In this document: in pieces, positions 36,585 to 45,473 of the stretch
How positions within the stretch are numbered: the stretch's first letter is position 1
How the letters are laid out: each line of letters starts with the position of its first letter
Assembly (NCBI GenBank): GCA_964389525.1
Contig: CAYMEX010000012.1
Coordinates: forward strand, 24,992 to 88,991
Direction: 5' to 3'
DNA from: JAFLTL01 sp964389525
GTDB taxonomy: Bacteria; Bacteroidota; Bacteroidia; Bacteroidales; Muribaculaceae
DNA: 64,000 nt
Notes under the pieces: generated by a model
Database searches by the model: none
Seen by the model: the letters and a program-made list of their open reading frames with translations, nothing else
What the model was told of the DNA's origin: nothing
Program-made: the position numbers and the translations under genes

Positions 36585-37098
36585 GACTTCACTTCTGCGC
36601 GAACTAAGGTGTCTTGAAAAAGATCAGCTTATCGATATAATCATTCAGGCATATTCGGCCGGGAAAGAGACAAAGGAGTATTTCGACTTTTTCACTAATC
36701 CCGACCCGAAGGGGATGTATGATAAATATGCTTTACAGATCGACAAAGAACTGTCGAGAGTGAAGCGCGGCCGACGCACAAAGGCACGAATAAGCGTGAT
36801 AAAAGCGTGTATCAGGAAATTCAGTTCGTTTGAGCCCGGAAGTGAACTGGTGACAGATCTATATCTCTATGCCATCGAGCGCTCACTGCTCACAGAGAAA
36901 AGCATATATTTTTCAGAGACGCTTTTCAACGGTGTGAAAAAGCTGGCGGCCGATGCTGTTGTTTTCGCCGACAGACAAGGCACGACAAAGCAGTTTTTAG
37001 CCGGCATAGAGCGGATGATGGACGAGGAAACGGGGACAAAGTATTTCAGACGACTTGTGAAAGAAGGAGTCGCCGACGGGATGCTGAAACTGACATAG
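36577..37098 (+). CDS. DUF6155-like cytosolic protein
   Basis: A 173-residue helical protein starting MSKTSLLRELRCLEKDQLID and continuing YFDFFTNPDPKGMYDKYALQI and SRVKRGRRTKARISVIKACI. I take it as DUF6155, a family of unknown function in Bacteroidota and Firmicutes. No signal peptide or membrane segment. It overlaps the HPPK-like gene, so the two are translationally coupled; no link in function is known. Confidence 0.65.
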   Translation: MSKTSLLRELRCLEKDQLIDIIIQAYSAGKETKEYFDFFTNPDPKGMYDKYALQIDKELSRVKRGRRTKARISVIKACIRKFSSFEPGSELVTDLYLYAIERSLLTEKSIYFSETLFNGVKKLAADAVVFADRQGTTKQFLAGIERMMDEETGTKYFRRLVKEGVADGMLKLT

Positions 37099-37438
37099 AA
37101 ACCTTACAGCAACACACTCGGCACCAGGCTGCGCCAATTACGGCAGGAGCGACAGCCCCGGTTTCTTAAGTAATAGGCTGTGTCACGATGGTTTCTGACA
37201 TGGAGATTTCCGATGTAGGGGCGTGCGAAAGTACGCCCACAACGCCTATTTTGACAAACCTTGCCTACAGACAACCGACATCTACGCTGGTGACTCCCCA
37301 CCACATGAGAGCGTGGACGCACGGGGCGTGCGTCTACGCATAGCGCACTGATACACATGCAGCATACTCTAAACAGTCAGATAGGAGCGGCCATGCGGTC
37401 GACCGAATACTGATCGCGGCGTTGGTGATACACATTAT
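37099..37438. repeat. Gene-free stretch with REP-like palindromes
   Basis: It holds GTAGGGGCGTGCG...AGTACGCCCAC (37215-37240), whose reverse complement recurs with one changed base at 26565-26590, and the hairpin GACGCACG-GGG-CGTGCGTC (37316-37334), closely like 26678-26698. In the first, the plus-strand loop is a GAAA tetraloop. No gene is visible. Confidence 0.65.
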
Positions 37439-38344
37439 TTAAAAGTTTGAACCTTTGGTCGTGACATTGATCACACCACCAAAACCGCCTATGCCATACA
37501 TCCCGCCATCGTGAAGAACCTCAACCCGTTCAACCTCCATCACTGTCAGATCAGGCTTCTCTGACATTCTTACTCCATCAAGAATCCACATTGGACTTCC
37601 TCCTCTTACAGATACCGTGTATCCACCGTTTTTTCTGTCACGATGAACTCCTACTCCACGCATTCCCAACATTGCCAATGCCAGATCTGATGTTCCCATC
37701 GCCTCAAGCTCCTTAGCTGTTCTTACCGCACGAGGGCCATTGTAATCACGGGCATCCATCATACCGGCACCTGTATTTACAAGATCCCTGTCTGCCCTAC
37801 GTCCTGTATTCCTTAAGATCTTTATATACATGCCTTTGCTGCCGTCCATGGCTATGTCGTGGATATAGCCGTCATATTTGATATGCACAGTGTCGGTATC
37901 CACAACGTTGTCGAGCAGGAAATTGCCGTCGCGATCCGACTTCACATAGTCAAACGGATCGCTACCATAAACCACGGCTCCCCTGATAGGTTTACCCTTG
38001 TAGTCGATCAGATGGCCGTGGAAAGTCTCGCCGACGTAATTATCCTTCTCAAAGATACGGTTGTCCTCCCCCACCAAAAGCATCATATCATGGCGGCCGT
38101 TCACAGCAAAGCCGTACTCTCGGCCCTTATAGTCGATATGTATAAAATCAGTAGAATCAACGTCCTCAAACTTAAATTCACCGTTTTTATCTGACTTAAC
38201 AGCATCTTTAGGAGTGTGCAGAAAGACCTTCACACCCTTTACCGGCTTACCTTTGGTGTTACGCAGCGTCCCGATAAACGGCTCGGTTGCGCCGGCGGCA
38301 AGTGCTGAAACCGCAAGCAGCACAGATAATAATAGCCGACACAT
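37439..38344 (-). CDS. Exported protein with two carboxypeptidase-like repeats and a TonB-plug-like domain, paralog A
   Basis: A 301-residue protein with a signal peptide (ending GATE or ALAAGA). Two carboxypeptidase-regulatory-like beta domains follow (TLRNTKGKPVKGVKVFLHTP, and HLIDYKGKPIRGAVVYGSDP). The last 110 residues are like the plug of TonB-dependent receptors (SDLALAMLGMRGVGV, VRGGSPMWILDGVRM, VEVLHDGGMYGIGGFGGVINVTTKGSNF). There is no barrel, and the chain ends where a receptor plug would end. It is a tandem paralog of 38604-39503: the DNA for residues about 30-165 is almost identical, the C-terminal third differs. Role unknown; a decoy, adaptor or partner of a barrel made elsewhere are possibilities. 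Confidence 0.75.
   Translation of the reverse strand: MCRLLLSVLLAVSALAAGATEPFIGTLRNTKGKPVKGVKVFLHTPKDAVKSDKNGEFKFEDVDSTDFIHIDYKGREYGFAVNGRHDMMLLVGEDNRIFEKDNYVGETFHGHLIDYKGKPIRGAVVYGSDPFDYVKSDRDGNFLLDNVVDTDTVHIKYDGYIHDIAMDGSKGMYIKILRNTGRRADRDLVNTGAGMMDARDYNGPRAVRTAKELEAMGTSDLALAMLGMRGVGVHRDRKNGGYTVSVRGGSPMWILDGVRMSEKPDLTVMEVERVEVLHDGGMYGIGGFGGVINVTTKGSNF
37852..38263 (-). repeat. Near-identical paralog segment, copy A
   Basis: About 410 bases match 39008-39419 at an offset of 1156 bases with no or almost no differences, even at silent sites, while both flanks diverge. Confidence 0.88.
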
Positions 38345-38377
38345 GGTTCATGATTTTAGAGGTTATTGAATGTGGTC

Positions 38378-38385
38378 TAAAGATA
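38378..38385 (-). promoter_or_regulatory. Weak -7 box of plug-domain paralog A
   Basis: Minus strand TATCTTTA differs from TAnnTTTG only at the last base, 33 bases before the ATG at 38344. Confidence 0.35.
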
Positions 38386-38426
38386 ACTTTAATTTTCTGA
38401 TTATCCACTCATTTTGTTGGAAAAAA

Positions 38427-38504
38427 GTTCGCCGGTCATGGGCGTGAGTGACACAAAGCCACGCAGATCGCAAATCTGCCCGCACGATGCTACAAATGTG
38501 TCGC
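38427..38504. repeat. 78-bp dispersed repeat, copy 1
   Basis: It begins GTTCGCCGGTCATGGGCG and recurs at 45642-45719 with about eight mismatches. It lies between the two plug-domain genes; the other copy touches a broken third copy. Confidence 0.85.
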
Positions 38505-38603
38505 CGCTCCGAAGCTACCAGATACATCCTGACATGCTCGTCCGTCTTCGACAGCAACAAACGCAACACCCCCACTCTCCACCGACAGCAGAAGGCACTT
38601 ACT

Positions 38604-39503
38604 TCAGAATTTGCTGCCTTTGGTGGTGACAACAATAACCCCTCCGCCGGCTCGAGTGCCGTAGGCCGCCCCGTCTTTCAGCACCACAACGCTTTCCACC
38701 TCCATTACAGTCAAATCAACAGGATCGGTTACGACGACTCCATCAACCACCCATAAGGGCGGACACCACCCGCCTCTTATCCATACTTTTCCATCGCGAG
38801 ATACAGTCACACTGGGCATCCATATCATGGCTTGGGCTAAACTTGATGTACCACATGCCTCAAGTTGTTTGGAAGTCATCTTGCTATATGGGCCGTTATA
38901 GTTCCTAAGTCTCATATATCCCACGCCTGTATTAATTATATCATCGTCTATTATATGCCCCGTAGCCCTTAATATCTTTATATACATGCCCTTGCTCCCG
39001 TCCATGGCTATGTCGTGGATATAGCCGTCATATTTGATATGCACAGTGTCGGTATCCACAACGTTGTCGAGCAGGAAATTGCCGTCGCGATCCGACTTCA
39101 CATAGTCAAACGGATCGCTACCATAAACCACGGCTCCCCTGATAGGTTTACCCTTGTAGTCGATCAGATGGCCGTGGAAAGTCTCGCCGACGTAATTATC
39201 CTTCTCAAAGATACGGTTGTCCTCCCCCACCAAAAGCATCATATCATGGCGGCCGTTCACAGCAAAGCCGTACTCTCGGCCCTTATAGTCGATATGTATA
39301 AAATCAGTAGAATCAACGTCCTCAAACTTAAATTCACCGTTTTTATCTGACTTAACAGCATCTTTAGGAGTGTGCAGAAAGACCTTCACACCCTTTACCG
39401 GCTTACCTTTGGTGTTACGCAGCGTTCCGATAAACGGCTCGGAAGCCACAGCCGACAATGCTGCTGCCACTGCCAGCAGCGCAGTCACAAATAATCTCAT
39501 CAT
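38604..39503 (-). CDS. Exported protein with two carboxypeptidase-like repeats and a TonB-plug-like domain, paralog B
   Basis: A 299-residue protein with signal peptide (ending AVASE) and the same domain order as paralog A. The plug-like C-terminus differs: TSSLAQAMIWMPSVTVSRDG, CPPLWVVDGVVVTDP and GTRAGGGVIVVTTKGSKF. The gene end (38604-38710) is repeated in the fragment at 45474-45641. Together A, B and the fragment look like a small family that swaps segments by recombination or conversion. Promoter at 39549-39556. Confidence 0.75.
   Translation of the reverse strand: MMRLFVTALLAVAAALSAVASEPFIGTLRNTKGKPVKGVKVFLHTPKDAVKSDKNGEFKFEDVDSTDFIHIDYKGREYGFAVNGRHDMMLLVGEDNRIFEKDNYVGETFHGHLIDYKGKPIRGAVVYGSDPFDYVKSDRDGNFLLDNVVDTDTVHIKYDGYIHDIAMDGSKGMYIKILRATGHIIDDDIINTGVGYMRLRNYNGPYSKMTSKQLEACGTSSLAQAMIWMPSVTVSRDGKVWIRGGWCPPLWVVDGVVVTDPVDLTVMEVESVVVLKDGAAYGTRAGGGVIVVTTKGSKF
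39008..39419 (-). repeat. Near-identical paralog segment, copy B
   Basis: Partner of 37852-38263; it covers both carboxypeptidase-like repeats but not the plug-like part. Confidence 0.88.
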
Positions 39504-39548
39504 AAGTTTTCAGGTATCAGTGTAAGGATGCATAATCTTTGTCACTCA

Positions 39549-39556
39549 CAAATATA
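39549..39556 (-). promoter_or_regulatory. -7 box of plug-domain paralog B
   Basis: Minus strand TATATTTG fits TAnnTTTG; the leader to the ATG at 39503 would be about 38 bases. No -33 match is evident. Confidence 0.5.
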
Positions 39557-39614
39557 ACCTTTTTTTTGTGTTTTTGTGAATATCCTCGGATAATAGTCCT
39601 GATTCCCAACAAAA

Positions 39615-39630
39615 TTCGTAACTTTACGAA
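39615..39630 (+). promoter_or_regulatory. Palindromic operator over the -7 box of the DUF1016 gene
   Basis: TTCGTAA-CT-TTACGAA is a perfect 7-bp-arm inverted repeat touching the ATG at 39631. TAACTTTA inside it (39619-39626) resembles a -7 box only four bases from the start codon. Confidence 0.5.
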
Positions 39631-40848
39631 ATGAAATCCGAGCTGAAGAAATACGATAATATCAACGCTGATGACGCTCAATTTATCAGCGATATAAAGG
39701 CGATAGTATATACCGCCAAACAAAAGGCATATCAGGCCGCAGACCTCTTTCAAGTTGCTGCGAACTGGCTTGTTGGAAAAAGAGTCGTTGAACAGGAGCA
39801 GCATGGCCGCGAGCGTGCCGAATACGGCAAGCGAATCATAGAGCTTGCTTCCGAGGCGTTGACGGCTGAATATGGCAAAGGATACAGCCTTACTCAAATA
39901 AAGAATTTCAAGAAATTCTACCTGATGTTCAGAAGTTTGGATATTCAGCAAGCACTGCTTGCTGAATCAATGCGGATTAGGCAGACACTGTCTGACCAAT
40001 CTTCTGTGTTAATTCTGCCAAAAGGTCAGACACCGTCTGACCAATTTGAAATCAGATATAATATCCCCAATTTATCGTGGTCGCACTACGAAAGATTGCT
40101 GCGAGTTAAAGACGATCACGAGCGTGATTGGTATATGAGGGAGGCAGTCGGAGAGAACTGGAGCGTCCGAACCCTTGACCGCAACATAGGCTCCCAATAT
40201 TATCATCGTCTGCTCCATACACCGGAATCGAAACGTGGTGAAGTCATTGATGAAATGCAGCGATTGACAGCAGATTATCAGAAAGACCGGCATAAATTCC
40301 TCCGAAATCCTGTTGTCGCTGAATTTTTAGGTTTTTCGCAGGAGGCAGCGTACTCGGAAACCAATCTTGAATCTGCTATAATCGACCACCTGCAAAAATT
40401 CATCCTTGAACTTGGCAAAGGCTATGCCTTTGTTGCCCGTCAGCAGAGAATAAAAACCGACATAGGCGAATATTATATAGACCTCGTATTCTACAACTAT
40501 ATCCTTAAATGTTTTCTGCTAATCGACTTAAAGACATCAAGAATCACGCATGAGGACATCGGGCAAATGGATATGTATATCCGAATGTACGATGAGTTGA
40601 AATGTTCTGAAAGCGACAATCCAACAATCGGCTTACTCCTTTGCTCGGAAACAAGCAAGGATTTAGCACGGTATTCAATCCTCAAAGACAGCAAGCAACT
40701 CTATGCAGCCAAATATCTGACATATCTCCCGACAAAGGAAGAATTAACCGCAGAAATTGAGCGCCAGAAAGAGATATTTGCCCTGCAAATTGGTAAAAAT
40801 CAAGATTATGCCCTGCATTTCCCGCATTATCCGCATTTTGAGATTTAA
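39631..40848 (+). CDS. DUF1016 / PDDEXK nuclease-domain protein (YhcG-like)
   Basis: A 405-residue protein. The N-terminal DUF1016_N domain (about 15-180: LFQVAANWLVGKRVVEQEQ, YGKGYSLTQIKNFKKFYLMF, LSWSHYERLLRVKDDHERDWYM) is followed by the PDDEXK part (about 225-380: FLGFSQEAAYSETNLESAI, FVARQQRIKTDIGEYYIDLV, YILKCFLLIDLKT, GQMDMYIRMYDE). The D-(x)n-LIDLK motif is intact, so it could be an active nuclease. Such proteins are widespread beside mobile or defence genes, without an agreed role. A QTLSDQ / QTPSDQ duplication lies in the linker. AT-rich compared with the plug genes. Confidence 0.8.
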   Translation: MKSELKKYDNINADDAQFISDIKAIVYTAKQKAYQAADLFQVAANWLVGKRVVEQEQHGRERAEYGKRIIELASEALTAEYGKGYSLTQIKNFKKFYLMFRSLDIQQALLAESMRIRQTLSDQSSVLILPKGQTPSDQFEIRYNIPNLSWSHYERLLRVKDDHERDWYMREAVGENWSVRTLDRNIGSQYYHRLLHTPESKRGEVIDEMQRLTADYQKDRHKFLRNPVVAEFLGFSQEAAYSETNLESAIIDHLQKFILELGKGYAFVARQQRIKTDIGEYYIDLVFYNYILKCFLLIDLKTSRITHEDIGQMDMYIRMYDELKCSESDNPTIGLLLCSETSKDLARYSILKDSKQLYAAKYLTYLPTKEELTAEIERQKEIFALQIGKNQDYALHFPHYPHFEI

Positions 40849-40895
40849 TTATAACGACCTTAATGCCAAATGGACAGAGATGAATTACATTGAAT

Positions 40896-42560
40896 ATGGT
40901 TACAAAGAAACTATTATATAGATGTCCAATACTGCTTCTGCTTGTCGCATTTTTTGTGGCAAGTGTCGGCGTGTCGTGTTCCCATTCCCAGCAAAATGCC
41001 AAAATTATTTCTGACACTGAAAGAATTGTTGATGAGTATCCTGATAGTGCATTGGTTCTATTGGGAGCGATTGATCCTGCCGAACTGACACAGGATTCAC
41101 TTAAAGCAAAATACTATTATGTGTCGGCATCTGCGCATGACAGACAAAGTCATATCGCTTTATCCGATTCAATGATAAGTTTTTCAAACGACTATTATAG
41201 AGGAACGGATTTGAAGAGAAGCGTCAGGAGCGCGACATTATTGGCATCTTATAAATTTCGTATAGGCGAAAGAGCGACCGCTCTCGAAATGCTCGATTCA
41301 CTTTCGTCACTGAAAGATGTTCCTGACAGCCTACTGATTGAGCCCTTGTCCAAACAGGTTCAACTGACGGCCTACGACAACGATAACGAAATGTATATAA
41401 GGCGTCTAATGGTTATAGATAAGAGCCCGGACCGGCAATCACAATATAAATTCTGGCTATATTTTGCACTGCTTTTCAATGGAAAGAGCGATGAGGCGCT
41501 TGATGTCATTAACGACCTTATCAGTTCAACAACTGCTGAGAATGAGGCGAGACAGCACTTTGTCTATGAATATGAAAAGTTAGATGTACTCATTGAATTG
41601 AGAAAGTTTGAGGAGAGCATTCAACGGGCAGACAATCTGGTAAATGCCTGCACTAACAAATCATCAATCCCATATATTCTTCTTTGGAAATCTTTGGCCA
41701 AACTTAATATGCACGACTTAGCGGGAAGTGCTGTCGAATTGACTAAGGCTGATAGTTTAGCATTAAACATCCCGACGGATGAAAGAAGATACTTCAATAG
41801 TTTCGCGCATATAATATGGACAGTGCTTGACTACCAACGGACGGGAAAAGTAAGTTTTCTTACATTTGCTAAGATTTACAACAGTCAAAGAGACAACCTC
41901 TTTGATGCCCAGTATCTACAACAGGAAGCAACCCAGCGCGCACTTGAAATTGAAAATCAAAGATTGATTCTCAAATCGAAGAACGACCGCCAGACGGCCA
42001 TGATAATTATAATCGTTCTTGTTGCATTGATTGTTTCCGGAGCGTTGTTATGGTATGCGTTAAATAAGAAACGTAAGATCCTGGAAGTTCTGGAGCGTAA
42101 TGAAATTTTGCAGAGATTGGCTGATGAATCAAAAAATTCTCAAAAAGATTCATCTTCAAACGAAATCTTGCGCAGAGCAATGCTTCAACAGCTCGGCATT
42201 ATAAAAATGGTTGCCGAGACACCAACTGAGCAGAACCGGGAGATGCTTCGCAAATTGTCTTCGGTGGAAAGTGATACTGGCGCCTCCCTTGTGAACTGGG
42301 AAAGCGTATATTGTATAATCGACAATCTTTATTCCGGCTTCTACTCCCGTCTTCATAAACGGCATGGGAGTATCCTTACAGATAAAGAGGAACAGATTAT
42401 CGCTCTTATGGTAGCAGGATTCTCTACCAAGGAAATCAGTGTCATCACGGGGCAGACTACCGCCACGATTTATGTGCGCAAATCATCCGTGAGAAAAAAA
42501 CTCGGTGTCGCGGAGAAAGAGGATATAGTAGCTTCCCTGCGACAGGAAGCTGACGATTAA
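40896..42560 (+). CDS. TPR sensor with membrane helix and LuxR-type DNA-binding domain
   Basis: A 554-residue protein. A signal peptide-like or lipoprotein leader (LLVAFFVASVGVSCSHS, Cys about residue 28) is followed by a helical, TPR-like part of about 300 residues. A membrane helix (about 365-388: AMIIIIVLVALIVSGALLWY) and a cytosolic helical linker come next. The C-terminal LuxR-type helix-turn-helix has SILTDKEEQIIALMVAGFST and KEISVITGQTTATIYVRKSS. This is a one-protein transmembrane regulator seen in Bacteroidota. The barrel gene 160 bases downstream, with repeated sites before it, is a likely target. ATG 40896 is preferred to the TTG two codons earlier. Confidence 0.78.
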   Translation: MVTKKLLYRCPILLLLVAFFVASVGVSCSHSQQNAKIISDTERIVDEYPDSALVLLGAIDPAELTQDSLKAKYYYVSASAHDRQSHIALSDSMISFSNDYYRGTDLKRSVRSATLLASYKFRIGERATALEMLDSLSSLKDVPDSLLIEPLSKQVQLTAYDNDNEMYIRRLMVIDKSPDRQSQYKFWLYFALLFNGKSDEALDVINDLISSTTAENEARQHFVYEYEKLDVLIELRKFEESIQRADNLVNACTNKSSIPYILLWKSLAKLNMHDLAGSAVELTKADSLALNIPTDERRYFNSFAHIIWTVLDYQRTGKVSFLTFAKIYNSQRDNLFDAQYLQQEATQRALEIENQRLILKSKNDRQTAMIIIIVLVALIVSGALLWYALNKKRKILEVLERNEILQRLADESKNSQKDSSSNEILRRAMLQQLGIIKMVAETPTEQNREMLRKLSSVESDTGASLVNWESVYCIIDNLYSGFYSRLHKRHGSILTDKEEQIIALMVAGFSTKEISVITGQTTATIYVRKSSVRKKLGVAEKEDIVASLRQEADD

Positions 42561-42587
42561 GACGAATTTAGAGCCGAGTGAGCATTG

Positions 42588-42661
42588 TTAAGACTTTTAT
42601 CATTGACTAATACTGGTTATCAGCATATTAGAATGAAGCCATTAAGACTTTTACCTTTGAC
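42588..42661 (+). promoter_or_regulatory. Pair of 20-bp direct repeats before the outer-membrane gene
   Basis: TTAAGACTTTTATCATTGAC at 42588-42607 and TTAAGACTTTTACCTTTGAC at 42642-42661 agree at 18 of 20 positions, 54 bases apart. The second overlaps the -33 element, as expected for an activator or repressor site. Confidence 0.65.
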
Positions 42662-42688
42662 GTTAAGATTGGTTTAGCAATAATTTTG
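42656..42688 (+). promoter_or_regulatory. Promoter of the outer-membrane barrel operon
   Basis: TTTG (42656-42659) and TAATTTTG (42681-42688) are 21 bases apart, a close match to the Bacteroidota consensus; the leader would be about 25 bases. Confidence 0.75.
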
Positions 42689-42718
42689 CGGTGTGAAATT
42701 AATAAAACATATCGCAAT

Positions 42719-44809
42719 ATGAGAACGACAATCTTTAGAAAAATCATAACAGCGGTATTCGCGATTCTGCTTCCCGCTGTCGCAATCGCGCAGGAAAGTG
42801 CCGATACAATTACGGCACAAACTCTTGACGAAATCGTCATTCAGGCTCCAAAAGTAATCCATAAAGCCGACATGGATGTCCTCTATCCATCGGAAAGTGC
42901 TGTCGATAATTCTAAAAACGGCATGCAGTTGCTCAACAACCTGATGATACCCACACTCACGGTAAATGATGTGATGAGTTCGATTTCTGCAAGCGGACAG
43001 GCTGTGCAGATACGCATCAATGGTCGAGAGGCGACTATTGAACAGGTACGTTCACTTTCACCTGAGTCGATAAAGAGAGTGGAATGGATAGATAACCCCG
43101 GACTGCGCTACAACGGAGCTGCGTATGTTCTTAATGTCATTATATCCAATCCCTCGGCGGGAGGGTCGCTTATGTTAAACGCCCAACCCGCTCTGACCAC
43201 ACGGTTCGGCAACTATTTTGCCGATGTGAAGCTAAACAATGGCAAATCGCAGTGGAGCGTGGGTGCCACTTACAAAATGACCGATGACATCAAAGCCCAT
43301 CGTGACTATAACGAAACATTTACATATCCCGATGGAAATTCGCTGACACGCACAGAGCAGCCGCTCGGTGGCTCAGTTGACGACAACCGTGCTTCCGCAT
43401 GGCTCATCTACAGCTACATCAAACCCGATACAACAGTGTTTTACGCCTCATTACAAGGGTTTAGAAATATCTCGGCAAAAGAAAGATACGAAGGAATGCT
43501 CCGGCTTAGCAACGACGGCAGTGACATTTATCTTGATAACGGCAATGGCTCGCAAGGCACCACGCCTTCCTTCTCAGCATATTTAGAACATCATTTTCCC
43601 CATAAGCAGACACTCGTGGTTGATTTTGGAGCTTCGCTCTACAACGGACATTCGTTTTCGAACTATAGAGAACTTATGCCGGAATCTGAGAATGTGTTGA
43701 CCGATGTATCCACATACATCACGGATCGCAATCAGGCATACGCGGTCGAAGCTGATTATATCAAGCAATGGAACATGAAACGTCTAACAGTCGGTACTTC
43801 CTACAATGCTAACCGCAACCGATCCACCTATCGCAACCTTGACAACAGCGTGTTCCATCAAAAGCAGGACAAAGCCTATTTCTTTGCCGAATATTATCAG
43901 CGCATCAATAATTTTACATTCACAGCCGGCATTGGCGCTCAATATACCTCATTCCATTTTCGTGAATCCGATCAAGGCAATCGTTCATGGAACTTTCGTC
44001 CTCTGGCCTCAGTCATATATTCAATTAATTCAAATCATCGCTTGCGCTTAGGCTTCTCTTCATGGCAGACTGCACCTTCGTTGTCTGAAACAAATGTAGC
44101 ACCACAACAGATTGACGGCTTCCAGTGGCAGATCGGTAACCCGAATCTCAAAACATCTAATTCATATATATTAAATTTCCGCTACAGTTTCAGTCTTCCG
44201 CGAGTTGACGGCACATTTGGTGTCAGGGCATTTTCATCGCCCGACGCTATCGCATCCAGTCTTTATTGGGAGGATAGCCGCCTGATTACTACGTTTGAGA
44301 ATTGCCGCGGACTTCAGAACATAGTGTTTAATCTCTCGCCACAGGTGGAAATTATCCCCAAATGGCTCACAGCCGCAGGAAGCCTCGAATATCGAGCCGA
44401 GTGCATGAAAGGTTCCGGTTACAACTTATGTAACCACAACTGGAGTGGAAACGCACAGCTGATGCTGAGCCATTATGGATTTGTGCTTTCTGCTCAATAT
44501 ACCAAGTCCGCACGAACATTATATGGCGAAAGAATATCATGGCACGAGGATTTATCTATTATCGACCTGTCATATAATTGGAATAAATGGCAGTTTGGAG
44601 TCGGTATGCTGATGCCATTCGGTAAATATGACCAAGGTTCCAAGCAGCTCAATCACTATAACTCGAATGTAAAGCACATGCGTGTTGACCTTCGGATTCC
44701 TTATATATCTGTATCCTATAACCTACAATGGGGACGTCAGAAACGCGGAGCTCAGAAACTAATAAATGTTGATGCCAACGCCGACCGCTCAACAGTCGGT
44801 GGCCGATGA
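42719..44809 (+). CDS. Outer-membrane beta-barrel protein with plug-like N-terminus
   Basis: A 696-residue protein with a signal peptide (ending AVAIAQ). A plug-like domain (ISASGQAVQIRINGREATIE, PESIKRVEWIDNPG, AAYVLNVIISNP) is followed by a long series of antiparallel amphipathic strands as in the TonB-dependent/OMP_b-brl_3 family. There is no TonB box that I can see. Its control region carries paired direct repeats, and the LuxR/TPR sensor gene lies upstream. A thioredoxin-fold gene overlaps its end. The cargo is unknown. ATG 42719 is chosen because it opens the signal peptide and follows the promoter. Confidence 0.75.
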   Translation: MRTTIFRKIITAVFAILLPAVAIAQESADTITAQTLDEIVIQAPKVIHKADMDVLYPSESAVDNSKNGMQLLNNLMIPTLTVNDVMSSISASGQAVQIRINGREATIEQVRSLSPESIKRVEWIDNPGLRYNGAAYVLNVIISNPSAGGSLMLNAQPALTTRFGNYFADVKLNNGKSQWSVGATYKMTDDIKAHRDYNETFTYPDGNSLTRTEQPLGGSVDDNRASAWLIYSYIKPDTTVFYASLQGFRNISAKERYEGMLRLSNDGSDIYLDNGNGSQGTTPSFSAYLEHHFPHKQTLVVDFGASLYNGHSFSNYRELMPESENVLTDVSTYITDRNQAYAVEADYIKQWNMKRLTVGTSYNANRNRSTYRNLDNSVFHQKQDKAYFFAEYYQRINNFTFTAGIGAQYTSFHFRESDQGNRSWNFRPLASVIYSINSNHRLRLGFSSWQTAPSLSETNVAPQQIDGFQWQIGNPNLKTSNSYILNFRYSFSLPRVDGTFGVRAFSSPDAIASSLYWEDSRLITTFENCRGLQNIVFNLSPQVEIIPKWLTAAGSLEYRAECMKGSGYNLCNHNWSGNAQLMLSHYGFVLSAQYTKSARTLYGERISWHEDLSIIDLSYNWNKWQFGVGMLMPFGKYDQGSKQLNHYNSNVKHMRVDLRIPYISVSYNLQWGRQKRGAQKLINVDANADRSTVGGR

Positions 44810-45357
44810 AAAATAGAATTGATAATAAAACCTTGACTGATCTGCAAAAGCAGAATATCAATAAATATTATACCGATGATCTCGGCAAGATCATACTGCG
44901 CAGAAATGAAACTGTAGCACGACAGCTTGCCGGTGTCTGCTCAGATATAGAAGATCTGACATCTGAAACAGAACCATTCGATCTCGATAAGTATATTGAG
45001 CGATTCAGCGGTAAGCCTGTGGTTGTGGATCTCTGGAACACATGGTGTGCTCCATGCCGTAATGCCATGCAACAACTTGAGCCGGAAAAAAGCGGAATTA
45101 TGGCGCAGGGAGTGGAGTTCCTGTATATTGCCGGAGCCTCATCTCCTGAAAAAGACTGGCGAAGTTTAGCAGAGCGCGAAAGCGGAACTCATGTAAGGCT
45201 ATCGGATGACAATTATGGAAAATTATTGGATAAATACGGGATCAATGCAATTCCAAGTTATCTTTTCTTTGACTCAGATCATAAGCTTGTAGAGTCATAT
45301 ACCGGTTTTCCCGGCATAGATGGTTTCAAAGAGGGCATCAGCAGAATTGCAAATTAA
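44806..45357 (+). CDS. TlpA-like thioredoxin-fold protein without export signal
   Basis: A 183-residue protein with the active-site motif NTWCAPC at residues 78-84, within PVVVDLWNTWCAPCRNAMQQ, and the cis-proline region INAIPSYLFFD. TlpA/ResA-like redoxins of this type are normally exported, but the chain starts MKNRIDNKTLTDLQKQN with no signal peptide or lipobox. It overlaps the barrel gene by four bases (ATGA), so it is made with it. It may be a shortened version of a longer lipoprotein redoxin. Confidence 0.75.
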   Translation: MKNRIDNKTLTDLQKQNINKYYTDDLGKIILRRNETVARQLAGVCSDIEDLTSETEPFDLDKYIERFSGKPVVVDLWNTWCAPCRNAMQQLEPEKSGIMAQGVEFLYIAGASSPEKDWRSLAERESGTHVRLSDDNYGKLLDKYGINAIPSYLFFDSDHKLVESYTGFPGIDGFKEGISRIAN

Positions 45358-45473
45358 AATCCGACACAGCGTCAAAATACTTTCGCACGTCCATATGCAA
45401 GTTTAAACCAATCGCTCATGTTGATATAAGACTGATTGTAGTACTTCCCACCGAAAAAGCTGAGGCATTTACT

